From Noviherbaspirillum soli (GTDB lineage: Bacteria; Pseudomonadota; Gammaproteobacteria; Burkholderiales; Burkholderiaceae_D): a DNA stretch of 64,000 nt. This document shows, piece after piece, positions 7,911 through 16,513 of this stretch; position 1 is the stretch's first letter; each line of letters opens with the position of its first letter. Under the pieces are notes generated by a model, which did no database searches, had not been told where the DNA came from, and saw only the letters and a program-made list of their open reading frames with translations. Location: positions 61,461 through 125,460 of the forward strand of contig NZ_JACYOX010000013.1 of assembly GCF_015352955.1 (NCBI RefSeq), written 5' to 3'. Made by a program: the position numbers and the translations under genes.

Positions 7911-9842
7911 ATGTCTGACAGTCTCGGCCGGCTCACTCGCTTAGGTTTCACTTCGGTTCCCGAGTGTCTCCTCTGTGCGCCCAAGGAATACCGGGACTTT
8001 CTTGATCCGCTCTATATCCTGCCGATTCCGGACCAGCAGCAAAAGCATTACCTGGTGCTGACATTCACCGAGCAGGAAATGTTTGACAAGAACGGGCAGG
8101 GAACCAGTGACTGGGACCAGACCCACCGCCTCAACATGCGGGCTGTTGATGGCCGCGGCGAAGGCATCACCATTACGGTATTTGGCACGGTGAAGGACTG
8201 GCGGAACTTGATGCCGGGCGATTCCTTGCATATCGACGCCGAGGTCGTGACCTGGAAGGGCCGTCGCCAGATCAACTCGCCTGAGTTGATTCCGGGCGAC
8301 CAGCAAGGACGCATCTGCCCGGTCTATGTCGGCAAGCCGGGGCAGGTCAAGGCATCCTCTGTTTCTGATGCGGTCGCAAGGGCACTGCCGCAGATGGATA
8401 TGGCAGCCTGCCTGCTCCTCGAGCAGCTGGGCATGCGCGAGTCGGATTTCCGGGCGTTTACCGGCCTGAGCGACCCGGTCGACCTGCTGCGCCACCTGCA
8501 CCAGCCGACATCGCTTGTCCTGGCCGAGCGGGCGCTGGTGCTTGCAAAACGCTTGTCGATCAAGGCGATCCTTAACCGGGCCGAACGCAATCAGGCGCGT
8601 TTTCCAGTTTCTGGCTCACTCATCCCGATCAACCGGCAAGCCGTTACGGACCTGATCGGCCGTGTACCGTTTCCCTTGACGTCGGACCAGCACACGGCGA
8701 TCGGCGAGATCATTTCTGACCTGCGCTCCCCGTTCCCGATGTGCCGGCTTCTCTCCGGCGATGTGGGCACGGGCAAATCCATGATGTTCATGATCCCTGC
8801 CGTCGCTGCATTTTCTGCTGGCGCCAAGGTAGCCATCATCGCGCCCAATCAATTGCTCGTGCCGCAGATCGCCAATGAGATGCGCGGCTTTTTCCCCGAT
8901 GTGCCGGTGAGCGAAGTGGTATCCGGTTCCAAAATAGGCGAGGGGATCATTGTCGGCACCACGGCAGTGCTGGCGCAAGCAGCCAAGCATGGACTGGTTT
9001 TTGACCTGGTCATCATCGATGAGCAGCAAAAAATGAGCGTGGGCCAGAAACAAGCGCTCTTGTCTGACCATACCAACTTCCTGGAAGCGACCGCGACAGC
9101 GATTCCAAGGACGATTGCGCTTGTCCAGTTCGGCGGCATGGCCCTGTCGGTTCTCCGCGAATGCCCGGTAAAGAAGGACATCGTTTCCAGAGTGGTGCAC
9201 GAGGCTGACCGGGCAAGGCTGTTTGAGTTCGTCAATACGGTGGTAAGCAAGGGCGGCCAGGTCGCCGTTGTGTACCCGCTCGCAGAAGACAAGGGTGACG
9301 GAGCGCGTGCGTCAGTCGAAGCCGCATTCGACCGTTTCCGCGCCAAGATGACCGGTCGCGTAGGCATGCTGCACGGGAAACTGTCCAGTGACGAGAAAAC
9401 CGCGGTGATCGAACAGATGAAGGCAGGTTCGCTCGACGTCCTCATCAGTTCCACGGTCATCGAGGTTGGCATAACACTGCCGTCGCTCCGCGCGGTGGTT
9501 GTCGTTCATCCTGAACGGTTCGGTACGTCCCAGATGCATCAGCTCCGCGGCCGACTGGCCCGCAAGGGAGGGAAAGGCTACTTTTTCATGTACACCCCGG
9601 AGGATGTGGAAGAAACAGCGCAAGAGCGCCTGCAGCTGATGGTGGAATGCCAGGACGGATTCACTCTGGCCGAACGTGACGCTGATCTGCGGGGATTCGG
9701 GAACGTCGACGGCGATAGCGGCGAGCAAACAGGTTCGACCCGGATTCTGTTCTGGGGGATTGAGCTGAGCCGCCACGACATCGAGGCGGGTAACAAGGCA
9801 CTGATCAAAGAAGCGCAGCCGGCGCCGGCGCTGGCCGCATGA
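7911..9842 (+). CDS. RecG-like superfamily 2 DNA helicase
   Basis: This 643-residue protein is related to RecG, which drives branch migration and replication-fork regression. An N-terminal OB-fold-like wedge region (about residues 20-140) precedes the helicase core. The core shows Walker A G-D-V-G-T-G-K-S at about residue 283, a motif II D-E-Q-Q where RecG has D-E-Q-H, a motif III-like A-T-A-T-A-I-P-R, motif V (S-S-T-V-I-E-V-G-I) and motif VI (Q-L-R-G-R-L-A-R). The RecG-specific tail A-E-R-D-A-D-L-R-G-F-G is also present. The length is close to chromosomal RecG (about 690). A TATAAT hexamer at 7878-7883 could be its promoter. As an element-borne copy it probably serves replication or recombination of the element. 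Confidence 0.85.
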   Translation: MSDSLGRLTRLGFTSVPECLLCAPKEYRDFLDPLYILPIPDQQQKHYLVLTFTEQEMFDKNGQGTSDWDQTHRLNMRAVDGRGEGITITVFGTVKDWRNLMPGDSLHIDAEVVTWKGRRQINSPELIPGDQQGRICPVYVGKPGQVKASSVSDAVARALPQMDMAACLLLEQLGMRESDFRAFTGLSDPVDLLRHLHQPTSLVLAERALVLAKRLSIKAILNRAERNQARFPVSGSLIPINRQAVTDLIGRVPFPLTSDQHTAIGEIISDLRSPFPMCRLLSGDVGTGKSMMFMIPAVAAFSAGAKVAIIAPNQLLVPQIANEMRGFFPDVPVSEVVSGSKIGEGIIVGTTAVLAQAAKHGLVFDLVIIDEQQKMSVGQKQALLSDHTNFLEATATAIPRTIALVQFGGMALSVLRECPVKKDIVSRVVHEADRARLFEFVNTVVSKGGQVAVVYPLAEDKGDGARASVEAAFDRFRAKMTGRVGMLHGKLSSDEKTAVIEQMKAGSLDVLISSTVIEVGITLPSLRAVVVVHPERFGTSQMHQLRGRLARKGGKGYFFMYTPEDVEETAQERLQLMVECQDGFTLAERDADLRGFGNVDGDSGEQTGSTRILFWGIELSRHDIEAGNKALIKEAQPAPALAA

Positions 9843-9901
9843 GTTTGAACTGAAGAATACTGGCTGATCGCCGATAAATACTAATTAACCTACTAAAGAC
9901 T

Positions 9902-10252
9902 ATGGACCACGATTTTCTGCCGGACTTCAATATCCCCAACTTCATCCACCCCGCCTCGATGGACAGTGGTGAGCCGCCGCGCATCCCCATCCAGTCGATG
10001 CTGTTTTCGCTCGATGCGGCGCTGCGCAGCAACGGCCTGAACATCTTTGCGCCACCGAACGACGAATACTGGCACCTGTTCATGTGGCAGTTCGACATGT
10101 ACGCCGCCAACGTCTACGTGGACGCGAAAACGCTGGAAGCGAAAGTCGACATTTTCCCGTTTCTCGATGGAGCGATCAGCACTGCGCACCCGCTAGTGAA
10201 GGAATTCCCGGTCGCCAAAGCGCTATATGTTTTCCCCGCAGGACACGCATAA
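9902..10252 (+). CDS. Hypothetical protein
   Basis: This 116-residue soluble protein is rich in aromatic residues (Y-W-H-L-F-M-W-Q-F). It has no signal peptide, membrane segment or motif that I recognise. It starts 59 bases after the RecG-like gene on the same strand and could be co-transcribed with it. Confidence 0.55.
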   Translation: MDHDFLPDFNIPNFIHPASMDSGEPPRIPIQSMLFSLDAALRSNGLNIFAPPNDEYWHLFMWQFDMYAANVYVDAKTLEAKVDIFPFLDGAISTAHPLVKEFPVAKALYVFPAGHA

Positions 10253-10304
10253 TTTAAATCGATTACAGATTTAGTATTAAGAACATAAAGGATGGGATCG
10301 ATCG

Positions 10305-10973
10305 ATGAAAAGTAATCGATACACAAGGCTTCTGCTCGTACTAATACTTCCTCTATTGATTGCTGGTTTTATGGCAGCAGAAAAACAAGTATTTTTTGAA
10401 CTCAATTCTTTGACGCAATGCACCGAGACAAAAGGAGAGTTCTCTTGCTATACGACTAGTACGCGAAAAGACAACTATCAGCTGCGGAGCGAATTAGGAG
10501 GAGTATGGATGTGGCCTAATACCTATCTAACCGATGGCTTCAATGCGCCGGTGATTACCCTTGGAGCCATTCAAATGGAATACAAAGACGGGGCGTTAAG
10601 GCAAGCTGGAACAGTCGGCGCAGGGCTTAAGAAAACTTTACATGTTGGCCGGTCTCAAGGAGCAAACTACTCCTCTCCCGGATTCTGTACTCTTTCCCCT
10701 TTTGCTAACCAAGAAAGGTCATGGGGACTGAACTGCATATCTGGAATAAGCGAAGACTTCAAGTTTCTTGAAAAGACAACTCAAGCAAAATATCAAAGAT
10801 TACGCGACTCTCTCGAAATCATAAATGCAGAAACTGCGTCCACCCATAAAATATTATACGTTTCTTCAGTATTGATCCCTCTGCTTTCCTTCCTAGCAGC
10901 CTCAGCAATTATCTTTTGTTTCGTTAAATCCTTTTCTTTTATTTGGAATGGCAGAAAGCCAGCGGCTACTTAG
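10305..10973 (+). CDS. Membrane-anchored protein of unknown function
   Basis: The product is 222 residues. It has an N-terminal hydrophobic segment (about residues 8-26), a soluble central region with cysteines (Q-C-T-E, F-S-C-Y, G-F-C-T-L, L-N-C-I-S) and a second hydrophobic segment (about residues 184-206). The central domain is predicted to be periplasmic. A ribosome site is visible upstream (AAAGGA). The base composition is clearly AT-richer than the RecG-like and CobT-like genes around it, which suggests separate acquisition. The family is not recognised. Confidence 0.6.
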   Translation: MKSNRYTRLLLVLILPLLIAGFMAAEKQVFFELNSLTQCTETKGEFSCYTTSTRKDNYQLRSELGGVWMWPNTYLTDGFNAPVITLGAIQMEYKDGALRQAGTVGAGLKKTLHVGRSQGANYSSPGFCTLSPFANQERSWGLNCISGISEDFKFLEKTTQAKYQRLRDSLEIINAETASTHKILYVSSVLIPLLSFLAASAIIFCFVKSFSFIWNGRKPAAT

Positions 10974-11025
10974 TTTTTTAATTTACAAACAAGTTTATTT
11001 GCTATGTGAGGGATGGAGGGCATAA

Positions 11026-11664
11026 ATGGGAATTCAAGACAGAGACTACATGCATGAACGTCACCGCATGCAGACAAGGCACTCGAAGAATAACAACGCA
11101 CGTCAGGCCCTAAAAGGCAAGAAAGTCCCAAGCCTCGGAAAAAGCATCGCTTTTTTTGCAATCACCATTGCAGTATCTACCCTGGTTATTCACAAGATTT
11201 CTCCAGACAAAGCATCCATAGTCTGGCCTGGATTCTTGCCAGTATTTGCGAAAGAGCTTTCGTTGCCCGTGACAGGCGATCTGACGCTCTATCAGCGTGG
11301 TCATAGCGCTCCCGCCATAGCTTCTTTTTCCGTTGTCGCCACAGCGCCAGGTATTAAGCGAACAAGTCATTTGGTTAAACTGGTTGACGCCAACACTGGG
11401 CAGCCCGTTCTTACTGTGTTTGTACGCTCGGGTGAAACAGCATCCGTTAAAGTTCCATTAGGCTCTTATAAAGCAAACATTGCATCAGGAGAGAAATGGT
11501 ATGGCGAGACGAAGCTATTCGGGAATGGAACGATGGTCCAACAAGGAAATGCTCCTTTGAATTTCTATCAGGATGACCGATCGATAACTGGCCATACCTT
11601 AACGCTCGCAGGCACGATCGATGGAAATTTTCCTACCCGTCAACTTCCACGGGATTCGTTTTAG
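11026..11664 (+). CDS. Single-pass membrane protein of unknown function
   Basis: The product is 212 residues. It has a basic cytoplasmic N-terminus (M-G-I-Q-D-R-D-Y-M-H-E-R-H-R, then K and R rich), one hydrophobic segment (about residues 42-59) and a probable beta-rich external domain. The R-D-Y-M start resembles that of several small proteobacterial membrane proteins sometimes annotated as retropepsin- or J-domain-like, but no catalytic motif is visible here. It belongs to the AT-rich trio at 10.3-12.1 kb. Confidence 0.6.
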   Translation: MGIQDRDYMHERHRMQTRHSKNNNARQALKGKKVPSLGKSIAFFAITIAVSTLVIHKISPDKASIVWPGFLPVFAKELSLPVTGDLTLYQRGHSAPAIASFSVVATAPGIKRTSHLVKLVDANTGQPVLTVFVRSGETASVKVPLGSYKANIASGEKWYGETKLFGNGTMVQQGNAPLNFYQDDRSITGHTLTLAGTIDGNFPTRQLPRDSF

Positions 11665-11699
11665 TAAAATAGCAATCTCATTGAAACCTTCGGCTAAAT

Positions 11700-12134
11700 A
11701 TGGCATTCGATCTTGCTTCCCTTCTCGATGTTACGCATCTGATGACCTTTTTGGGAGGTGCCAGCATCGGCGCCGCAGGTACCTATATGGCTGATCGCTT
11801 CACTGATCAGCGCCGCAACAGCGAGAGCCAAGCTAAGAGTCGAAGCCGGTTTGAGAATTTAAACCAATTGATGCCAGAGTTTTTTTCTGAAATTCTTTCG
11901 GATTTGAAGGCACAACCTGAGATGGCAATTCGAGAATTCGTGATCTTGCCTAGCTCCAGTGTTGCTTTCAATCACGGACAACCAAGATTTCAGTACTACG
12001 AGTCGCAGCACCCCGCACTGAAAAATTACGTCTCATTACTCGCAGAATCAGGATATGTAGATATAGTCCGCCCCAACGGTACACCGATTTATAGGCTATG
12101 TGAGCATTTCGTAGCCTTGCTCCAAAAACATTGA
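11700..12134 (+). CDS. Hypothetical protein with N-terminal membrane segment
   Basis: The product is 144 residues. One glycine-rich hydrophobic stretch (about residues 12-30, F-L-G-G-A-S-I-G-A-A-G) is followed by a charged helical region and a soluble domain. It is the third of three consecutive AT-rich orphan genes; the gaps of 52 and 35 bases are compatible with an operon. No family is recognised. Confidence 0.5.
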   Translation: MAFDLASLLDVTHLMTFLGGASIGAAGTYMADRFTDQRRNSESQAKSRSRFENLNQLMPEFFSEILSDLKAQPEMAIREFVILPSSSVAFNHGQPRFQYYESQHPALKNYVSLLAESGYVDIVRPNGTPIYRLCEHFVALLQKH

Positions 12135-12413
12135 TCGTAATTAGGCGCGTGGCGTATCGCCCCTAATTAAGACAGTCTGCAGGGCGTATTAGGTCTTGGA
12201 TGATTTTCGATCCAGACCGTTTTACTGTTTGCCGCACTCTGGCACCTCCTTTTCGTCTCGCTACATCGTACTTCGGTCTTCTCCCTGTCCTTTTCGACCC
12301 TTGCTGGGTGCATGAAGATTCTCAGCGTCTTCTAATTCCCTGTCTGACATCTCCCCTTATCCGGCGTACGTGACTTCTCACGATGGCCACCTTTGTTCAC
12401 TAAGGAGATGGAA

Positions 12414-14345
12414 ATGACTCAAGCAGCATCCATGCGACATTTGTACCTGTACACCTACCTGCTTCTTGACGAAGTAAAGCGTGCAGGCAGACCCATTCGC
12501 ATTGAATGGAGCAACATGCCAACCGCTTCAATTGGCCCCGATCCGCAGAACGAAAAAGGGCTTGTCATGAAGCTCAGTAACATGGCAGCAACCGGGACCG
12601 AAGAGGATGCAATTCTTCTGCGCGCTCTGGTGGCGCACGAAATTCTCTGCCATGGCAATAACACCGACTTTGGCGTCAAGCTGCCTCCCGGCCTTGCCGG
12701 GCGCCTGACAAACCCACTGGAAGACGCACGCGGGGAGCTGCTAGCCTCGAAGTCGTACGGCGGCTCCAAGAAGGTGATCCGGGAGGGCATCGAGATCCTG
12801 ACGCAACGCGGTATCTTCAAGGGGCCTGACGCTGATGTTTCAACCTTACACCCTGCTGAAATCCTTTTTGGCTGGCTGGTTACGGAGATGCGTTCGGAGT
12901 TGCTGGGCCAGAAATGCCTGGAGGACTTTTCAGTCGCGTACCGGAAGCTGGCTATTCAGACTTTCGGTACAAAGCTGACGGCTCAGGTCAAAGCTGAAGC
13001 CCTCAAAGCGGCTCATGCAGCGGATACACAAGGCGCAGCAAATGCTTCACAACGCATTGTGGAACTACTGGAACTGGCTGCAAAAGAACCGCCGCCTCCA
13101 CCGCCGCAAGAAGGGACGGGACAAGGCGACGGCGACGATCAGGCCAACGACTCCGATCAAGATCAACCGGGCAACCAGGGAGATCAAGACCAAGGCAATC
13201 AGGACCAGACTGGCGACCAGGGAGACCCGGACGAGCAGAATGGCCAAGATGACCACAGTGATGGAGACGCACAAAACGGCCCGGGTGACCAAGACAATGC
13301 CAGCAACTCAGGTGATCAGGGCAGTTCAAGTGATCAGGACGCCGGGGACGGCAGTACCGGCAACATGAGCGCCGACGACACCTCTGGTGCCACTGGCCAA
13401 AATGGTGGCGATCAGGGTTCAGGCTCTGCAGCCTACGAGCCGTCTTACGACGACTTGCAACAGGCAATCGCCGACGTACTGGATTCGACCGATGCTGATG
13501 CCGGCAACTATGGCAAGGGATTGGAAGATGTCCTGTGCGAGGGCAACGAAGCGATGCAACAGGCTTCTGGCGGCACTCACACCAATGAAATGCGGGAAAT
13601 CGCTGCGCCAGACAACGTCAGGCCTCCGGAACATCGGGCCCAGTTGCGAAGCGCGGCACGTTCGACAGCGGCCACTCTGGCGCTGAAGATGGAAGAGCTA
13701 CTCGAGGCGCATTCAATGGTGGAGCGATCCAGTTCCACCGAAGGACGGCTGAGGCCTAACAAGGTGGCGCGGGTAGCGACGGGTGACTTGCGGGTTTTTC
13801 AGAAAAAGAAACGCAGCGAGGAGCTCGACACATGCCTGTATTTTCTGAACGACGAATCCGCAAGCATGGGAGAACCGTTCGGCAACATCACGCGCCGGGA
13901 AGCCGCAGGGCGGGTAGCAGTCGCCGCCGGCGAAGTCTGCGATAACGCCAGCATCCCGTTTGGCTTAGCTAGCTACAGCACTTCGGTACGCGAGTGGCAG
14001 CCAATCGGAGGAAATTGGGCCAAAACCCTGAGTCTATTTGCCGCCGCAGCCGAAAACTATACCAATACTCATTTGGCCGTAGTCTGGGCGATTAAACGCC
14101 TAATAAACTGCAAGGAAAGTCGGAAAATTCTCTGTGTCATAACAGATGGTGATCCGGGCGAACTCAACGTTCTCGAAGCCGCTATCCTAGAAGCTAAGCG
14201 ATTCGGTGTCGAAGTGCGTTTTGTTTTGATCGACAAACAGTACGAACGCTACTACCGGACCCTGTCGGCAGCATTCGGCGTGGCTAACAATCCGCACGAA
14301 CTTGCCGAAGCAGTCTTCGGTTCGCTTCAAGCGGCATTTTCTTAA
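12414..14345 (+). CDS. CobT-like von Willebrand factor A (VWA) protein
   Basis: The product is 643 residues. The N-terminal region contains A-H-E-I-L-C-H-G, an HE-x-x-x-H-like cluster. Residues about 225-345 form a long linker made largely of D, Q, G and N. The C-terminal VWA domain has the MIDAS motif N-D-E-S-A-S-M (DxSxS) and a later C-V-I-T-D-G-D-P-G-E. This arrangement matches CobT-like partners of MoxR/CobS AAA+ ATPases, which act as metal-dependent adaptors or chaperone subunits. The ATPase partner is encoded at 16.5 kb and DUF3150 at 19.6 kb, a set known from SXT/IncA/C-type elements. The start at 12414 is chosen for the AAGGAG site 6 bases upstream. A metal-chelatase role in cobalamin synthesis is unlikely here. 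Confidence 0.75.
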   Translation: MTQAASMRHLYLYTYLLLDEVKRAGRPIRIEWSNMPTASIGPDPQNEKGLVMKLSNMAATGTEEDAILLRALVAHEILCHGNNTDFGVKLPPGLAGRLTNPLEDARGELLASKSYGGSKKVIREGIEILTQRGIFKGPDADVSTLHPAEILFGWLVTEMRSELLGQKCLEDFSVAYRKLAIQTFGTKLTAQVKAEALKAAHAADTQGAANASQRIVELLELAAKEPPPPPPQEGTGQGDGDDQANDSDQDQPGNQGDQDQGNQDQTGDQGDPDEQNGQDDHSDGDAQNGPGDQDNASNSGDQGSSSDQDAGDGSTGNMSADDTSGATGQNGGDQGSGSAAYEPSYDDLQQAIADVLDSTDADAGNYGKGLEDVLCEGNEAMQQASGGTHTNEMREIAAPDNVRPPEHRAQLRSAARSTAATLALKMEELLEAHSMVERSSSTEGRLRPNKVARVATGDLRVFQKKKRSEELDTCLYFLNDESASMGEPFGNITRREAAGRVAVAAGEVCDNASIPFGLASYSTSVREWQPIGGNWAKTLSLFAAAAENYTNTHLAVVWAIKRLINCKESRKILCVITDGDPGELNVLEAAILEAKRFGVEVRFVLIDKQYERYYRTLSAAFGVANNPHELAEAVFGSLQAAFS

Positions 14346-14355
14346 ATAGCACTCC

Positions 14356-14388
14356 ACCCCTCGTTTTCGGACGAGGGGTTTCTTTTTG
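14356..14388 (+). terminator. Rho-independent terminator
   Basis: The stem ACCCCTCG / CGAGGGGT is followed by TTTCTTTTT, right after the CobT-like gene. Confidence 0.85.
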
Positions 14389-14554
14389 CGGCTATCCGGA
14401 TTAACGTGTGGAATGGCTCCTCGCTGGGGCAAGCTATTTCCGTCGAGCCCGTCGAAAAGACCTTCAGGTGTGGGCGCACATGCCGCTTCTCGCAGCATGC
14501 GTTTTGCTGGGAACACAGCCTGTTCCCTGAGCCCTTTCGTCCGACCAACTTGGG

Positions 14555-15901
14555 TCAGACTACGGGCATGGTTTCCAGCTCGCGCGCTGCAGCGAGAAGG
14601 CCGCCCAAAATCTTGTCAGCGACCTTTTCCGAGAATCCAGGAGGCAGCTCGCCGCAGACCTTTTCCACGACCGCAGGCGTGCGAGCAATGAAATCGAGCA
14701 GTAGCGGCTCAGCGTTCTCACCGTATCCGACCTCCTTCGCAGTGCTATTGAAGTGTCGACGCTGGATGCTATGCGCCAGATAGTGTCGGCTGTTTCCCAG
14801 TAGCGCCATCGCCATCTTGAGCTTACGTTCTGCCCACTGGTTCGGCCCTGGGCCAATAACGGGGTAACCTGACATCACATCATAGATGGGCGTGAGCTTG
14901 AAACGACCCGCACCAGCAAGTAGTTGAATACTGAAGTTTTTGGCGTGCCCATCAGGAGCGCGCAGCATCCAGAAGAGCAGTTGCGAGGCCATTAGCGTGT
15001 GCATGTCAGCGGCAGTCTGCTGCGATTGCTGCAACAGGGTGAACATCTCCTTCAAGCCAGGTCCGCCCTCACTTTCGTATTTCATTAGTGGCGAAGTCCC
15101 AGTTGCTTGACAAAAGTCCTCCTGGATAAGCCGGAACAGATGGTTACGGTTTCTCGATAGCACGCGGTCGAAACGTTCGACGACGAGCACTCTTTGCGAG
15201 CCGAACGTTGCAATCTCCGCATTTGCCGTGGGTAGTCCGTACTCTTTGAATAGCCGTAGGCATAGCCACTCGTTATCGACCGACGTGGTGAAGTCCGCCC
15301 TTTTTCCGCCGACCATCCCGATTGGGAGCTTGAAGATGTGCGTTGTCGGCGTAGCTCCACGCGGCTTCATCCATTTACCATTCCACCATAGGAAGGCATC
15401 CTTCTCTTGCGCGCCGGCCAGCGAAATCCGAAAGTCGTCGTCAGGGTCTGACGGGGCGCCGTGCCGCTCTAAGTTCACCACTTCAAGCAGGTGCCGCTCG
15501 ATGGCCTCCTCATCAAGGGCTATGCCTTCAACCTGTGCAAATCTTTCGGGGGCAACGCCTTCTGGTAAGAGCTGCAAGGCGCCGACGCAATCCCGACCAA
15601 TGGCTGCCAGAAGGTCGAAAGGTTCAAGAGAACCTGTCTTAAACCGGGCTGCGACACGTTTGAGAATAATATCGCTGTCTGGCAGCAAGCCCGCGAAGTA
15701 GTTCGAGACATTGACTCCTTTAAGCGGCTCGTTATGAATATTGAACGGTAACGACAGCGAAACTGGGCGTCCAAGTGATGAGCCACGCCAAGCGTCGTCG
15801 TATACCAACTCCGAGTCTCCACTGGCTTTGACGGTCCAGCGTCCGACGTAATCACCATTCGCCCAGAGATGGAGGGTTTGGCTGTGTGAGCGGCGCCCCA
15901 T
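14555..15901 (-). CDS. hipA: HipA-family serine/threonine kinase toxin
   Basis: This 448-residue toxin belongs to the family in which E. coli HipA phosphorylates glutamyl-tRNA synthetase and causes growth arrest. The N-terminal subdomain (G-D-Y-V-G-R-W) is followed by the S-L-A-G-A-Q-E-K motif, whose serine is the autophosphorylation/P-loop site in the family. The catalytic D-G-H-A-K-N-F-S and the metal-binding Y-D-V-M-S-G-Y are also present, so the kinase looks intact. The ATG at 15901 has a GGAG site about 9 bases upstream; a GTG at 15910 is a less likely start. It overlaps the end of hipB, as usual for this operon. Its product, complexed with HipB, probably represses the operators upstream. 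Confidence 0.9.
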   Translation of the reverse strand: MGRRSHSQTLHLWANGDYVGRWTVKASGDSELVYDDAWRGSSLGRPVSLSLPFNIHNEPLKGVNVSNYFAGLLPDSDIILKRVAARFKTGSLEPFDLLAAIGRDCVGALQLLPEGVAPERFAQVEGIALDEEAIERHLLEVVNLERHGAPSDPDDDFRISLAGAQEKDAFLWWNGKWMKPRGATPTTHIFKLPIGMVGGKRADFTTSVDNEWLCLRLFKEYGLPTANAEIATFGSQRVLVVERFDRVLSRNRNHLFRLIQEDFCQATGTSPLMKYESEGGPGLKEMFTLLQQSQQTAADMHTLMASQLLFWMLRAPDGHAKNFSIQLLAGAGRFKLTPIYDVMSGYPVIGPGPNQWAERKLKMAMALLGNSRHYLAHSIQRRHFNSTAKEVGYGENAEPLLLDFIARTPAVVEKVCGELPPGFSEKVADKILGGLLAAARELETMPVV

Positions 15902-15903
15902 GA

Positions 15904-16167
15904 TTACCACTCCGCCGAGCTGCTTGCTGCAGAAGTATCTCTCTCGCCCAGTCGCAGATCCAGCTCAAGTGCCGAGCACCAGCTGAGCAGCTGTCTGATG
16001 CTGATTTCGTCGGGGTGTTTCTCCAAGTGGGAGATGCGATTTTGGCTTAATCCGACGCGGCTTGCTACCGCGGCTTGAGTGAGCTTGTGCCGCTTGCGGG
16101 TCGATACAAGCAACTGACCAAGTTGTGGCGCGGTAAGGAGAAGTTGGGACGTGGGTACGATAGACAT
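15904..16167 (-). CDS. hipB: HipB-family antitoxin and repressor
   Basis: The product is 87 residues with an XRE-type helix-turn-helix (K-L-T-Q-A-A-V-A-S-R-V-G-L-S-Q-N-R-I-S-H-L-E-K). It neutralises HipA and represses the operon. The start at 16167 is the first ATG giving a normal HipB length; the longer open frame upstream is AT-rich non-coding DNA containing the operators. A short C-terminal tail (A-A-S-S-S-A-E-W) resembles the flexible HipB tails that end in tryptophan and are used for degradation. Confidence 0.9.
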   Translation of the reverse strand: MSIVPTSQLLLTAPQLGQLLVSTRKRHKLTQAAVASRVGLSQNRISHLEKHPDEISIRQLLSWCSALELDLRLGERDTSAASSSAEW

Positions 16168-16174
16168 TTTAAAA

Positions 16175-16269
16175 TATCCGTAAATCAGATAAAACCATTT
16201 TAGCTGAATATAGGATAAATTCAAGATATCCGAATACCAGATAATAGAGAAATATCTGAGTTCCAGATA
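16175..16269. promoter_or_regulatory. Three HipB-type operator palindromes
   Basis: Three 17-base sites share the form TATCYG-N5-CAGATA, at 16175-16191, 16227-16243 and 16253-16269. The third is a perfect palindrome (TATCTG, 5-base spacer, CAGATA). The E. coli hip operators are TATCC-N8-GGATA, so both the half-site and the location just upstream of hipB fit autoregulation. The sites are 52 and 26 bases apart. Confidence 0.8.
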
Positions 16270-16513
16270 ATTTGAGAATGCTGGATGCGAGTAAAACGGG
16301 CGCCAGACTCGGTGCGATACGGTATCGCACTGGCATTGCTTTCTGCATTCCACACCTTAATCCGGAAAGCCCTTTTCCCCCGAGTAGCCGCTTCATCCTC
16401 ACGGCATTTCCCTGCTGCCTCGTCTTGTATTTCCATGTGAGCCATTACTTAGCGCAAAGGTATTCGTGGCCACCTGCGCTTTCGCGGCTTTTCCCGTCTT
16501 TAACTCACTCACT

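Noticed and set aside
8616..9776. Long leftward frames opposite the RecG-like gene
   Set aside because: The rightward frame carries all helicase motifs; the antisense frames arise from GC-rich codon bias.
14386..14783. Rightward frames of about 100-125 codons opposite the 3' end of hipA
   Set aside because: They overlap intact hipA and have no recognisable content or ribosome site.
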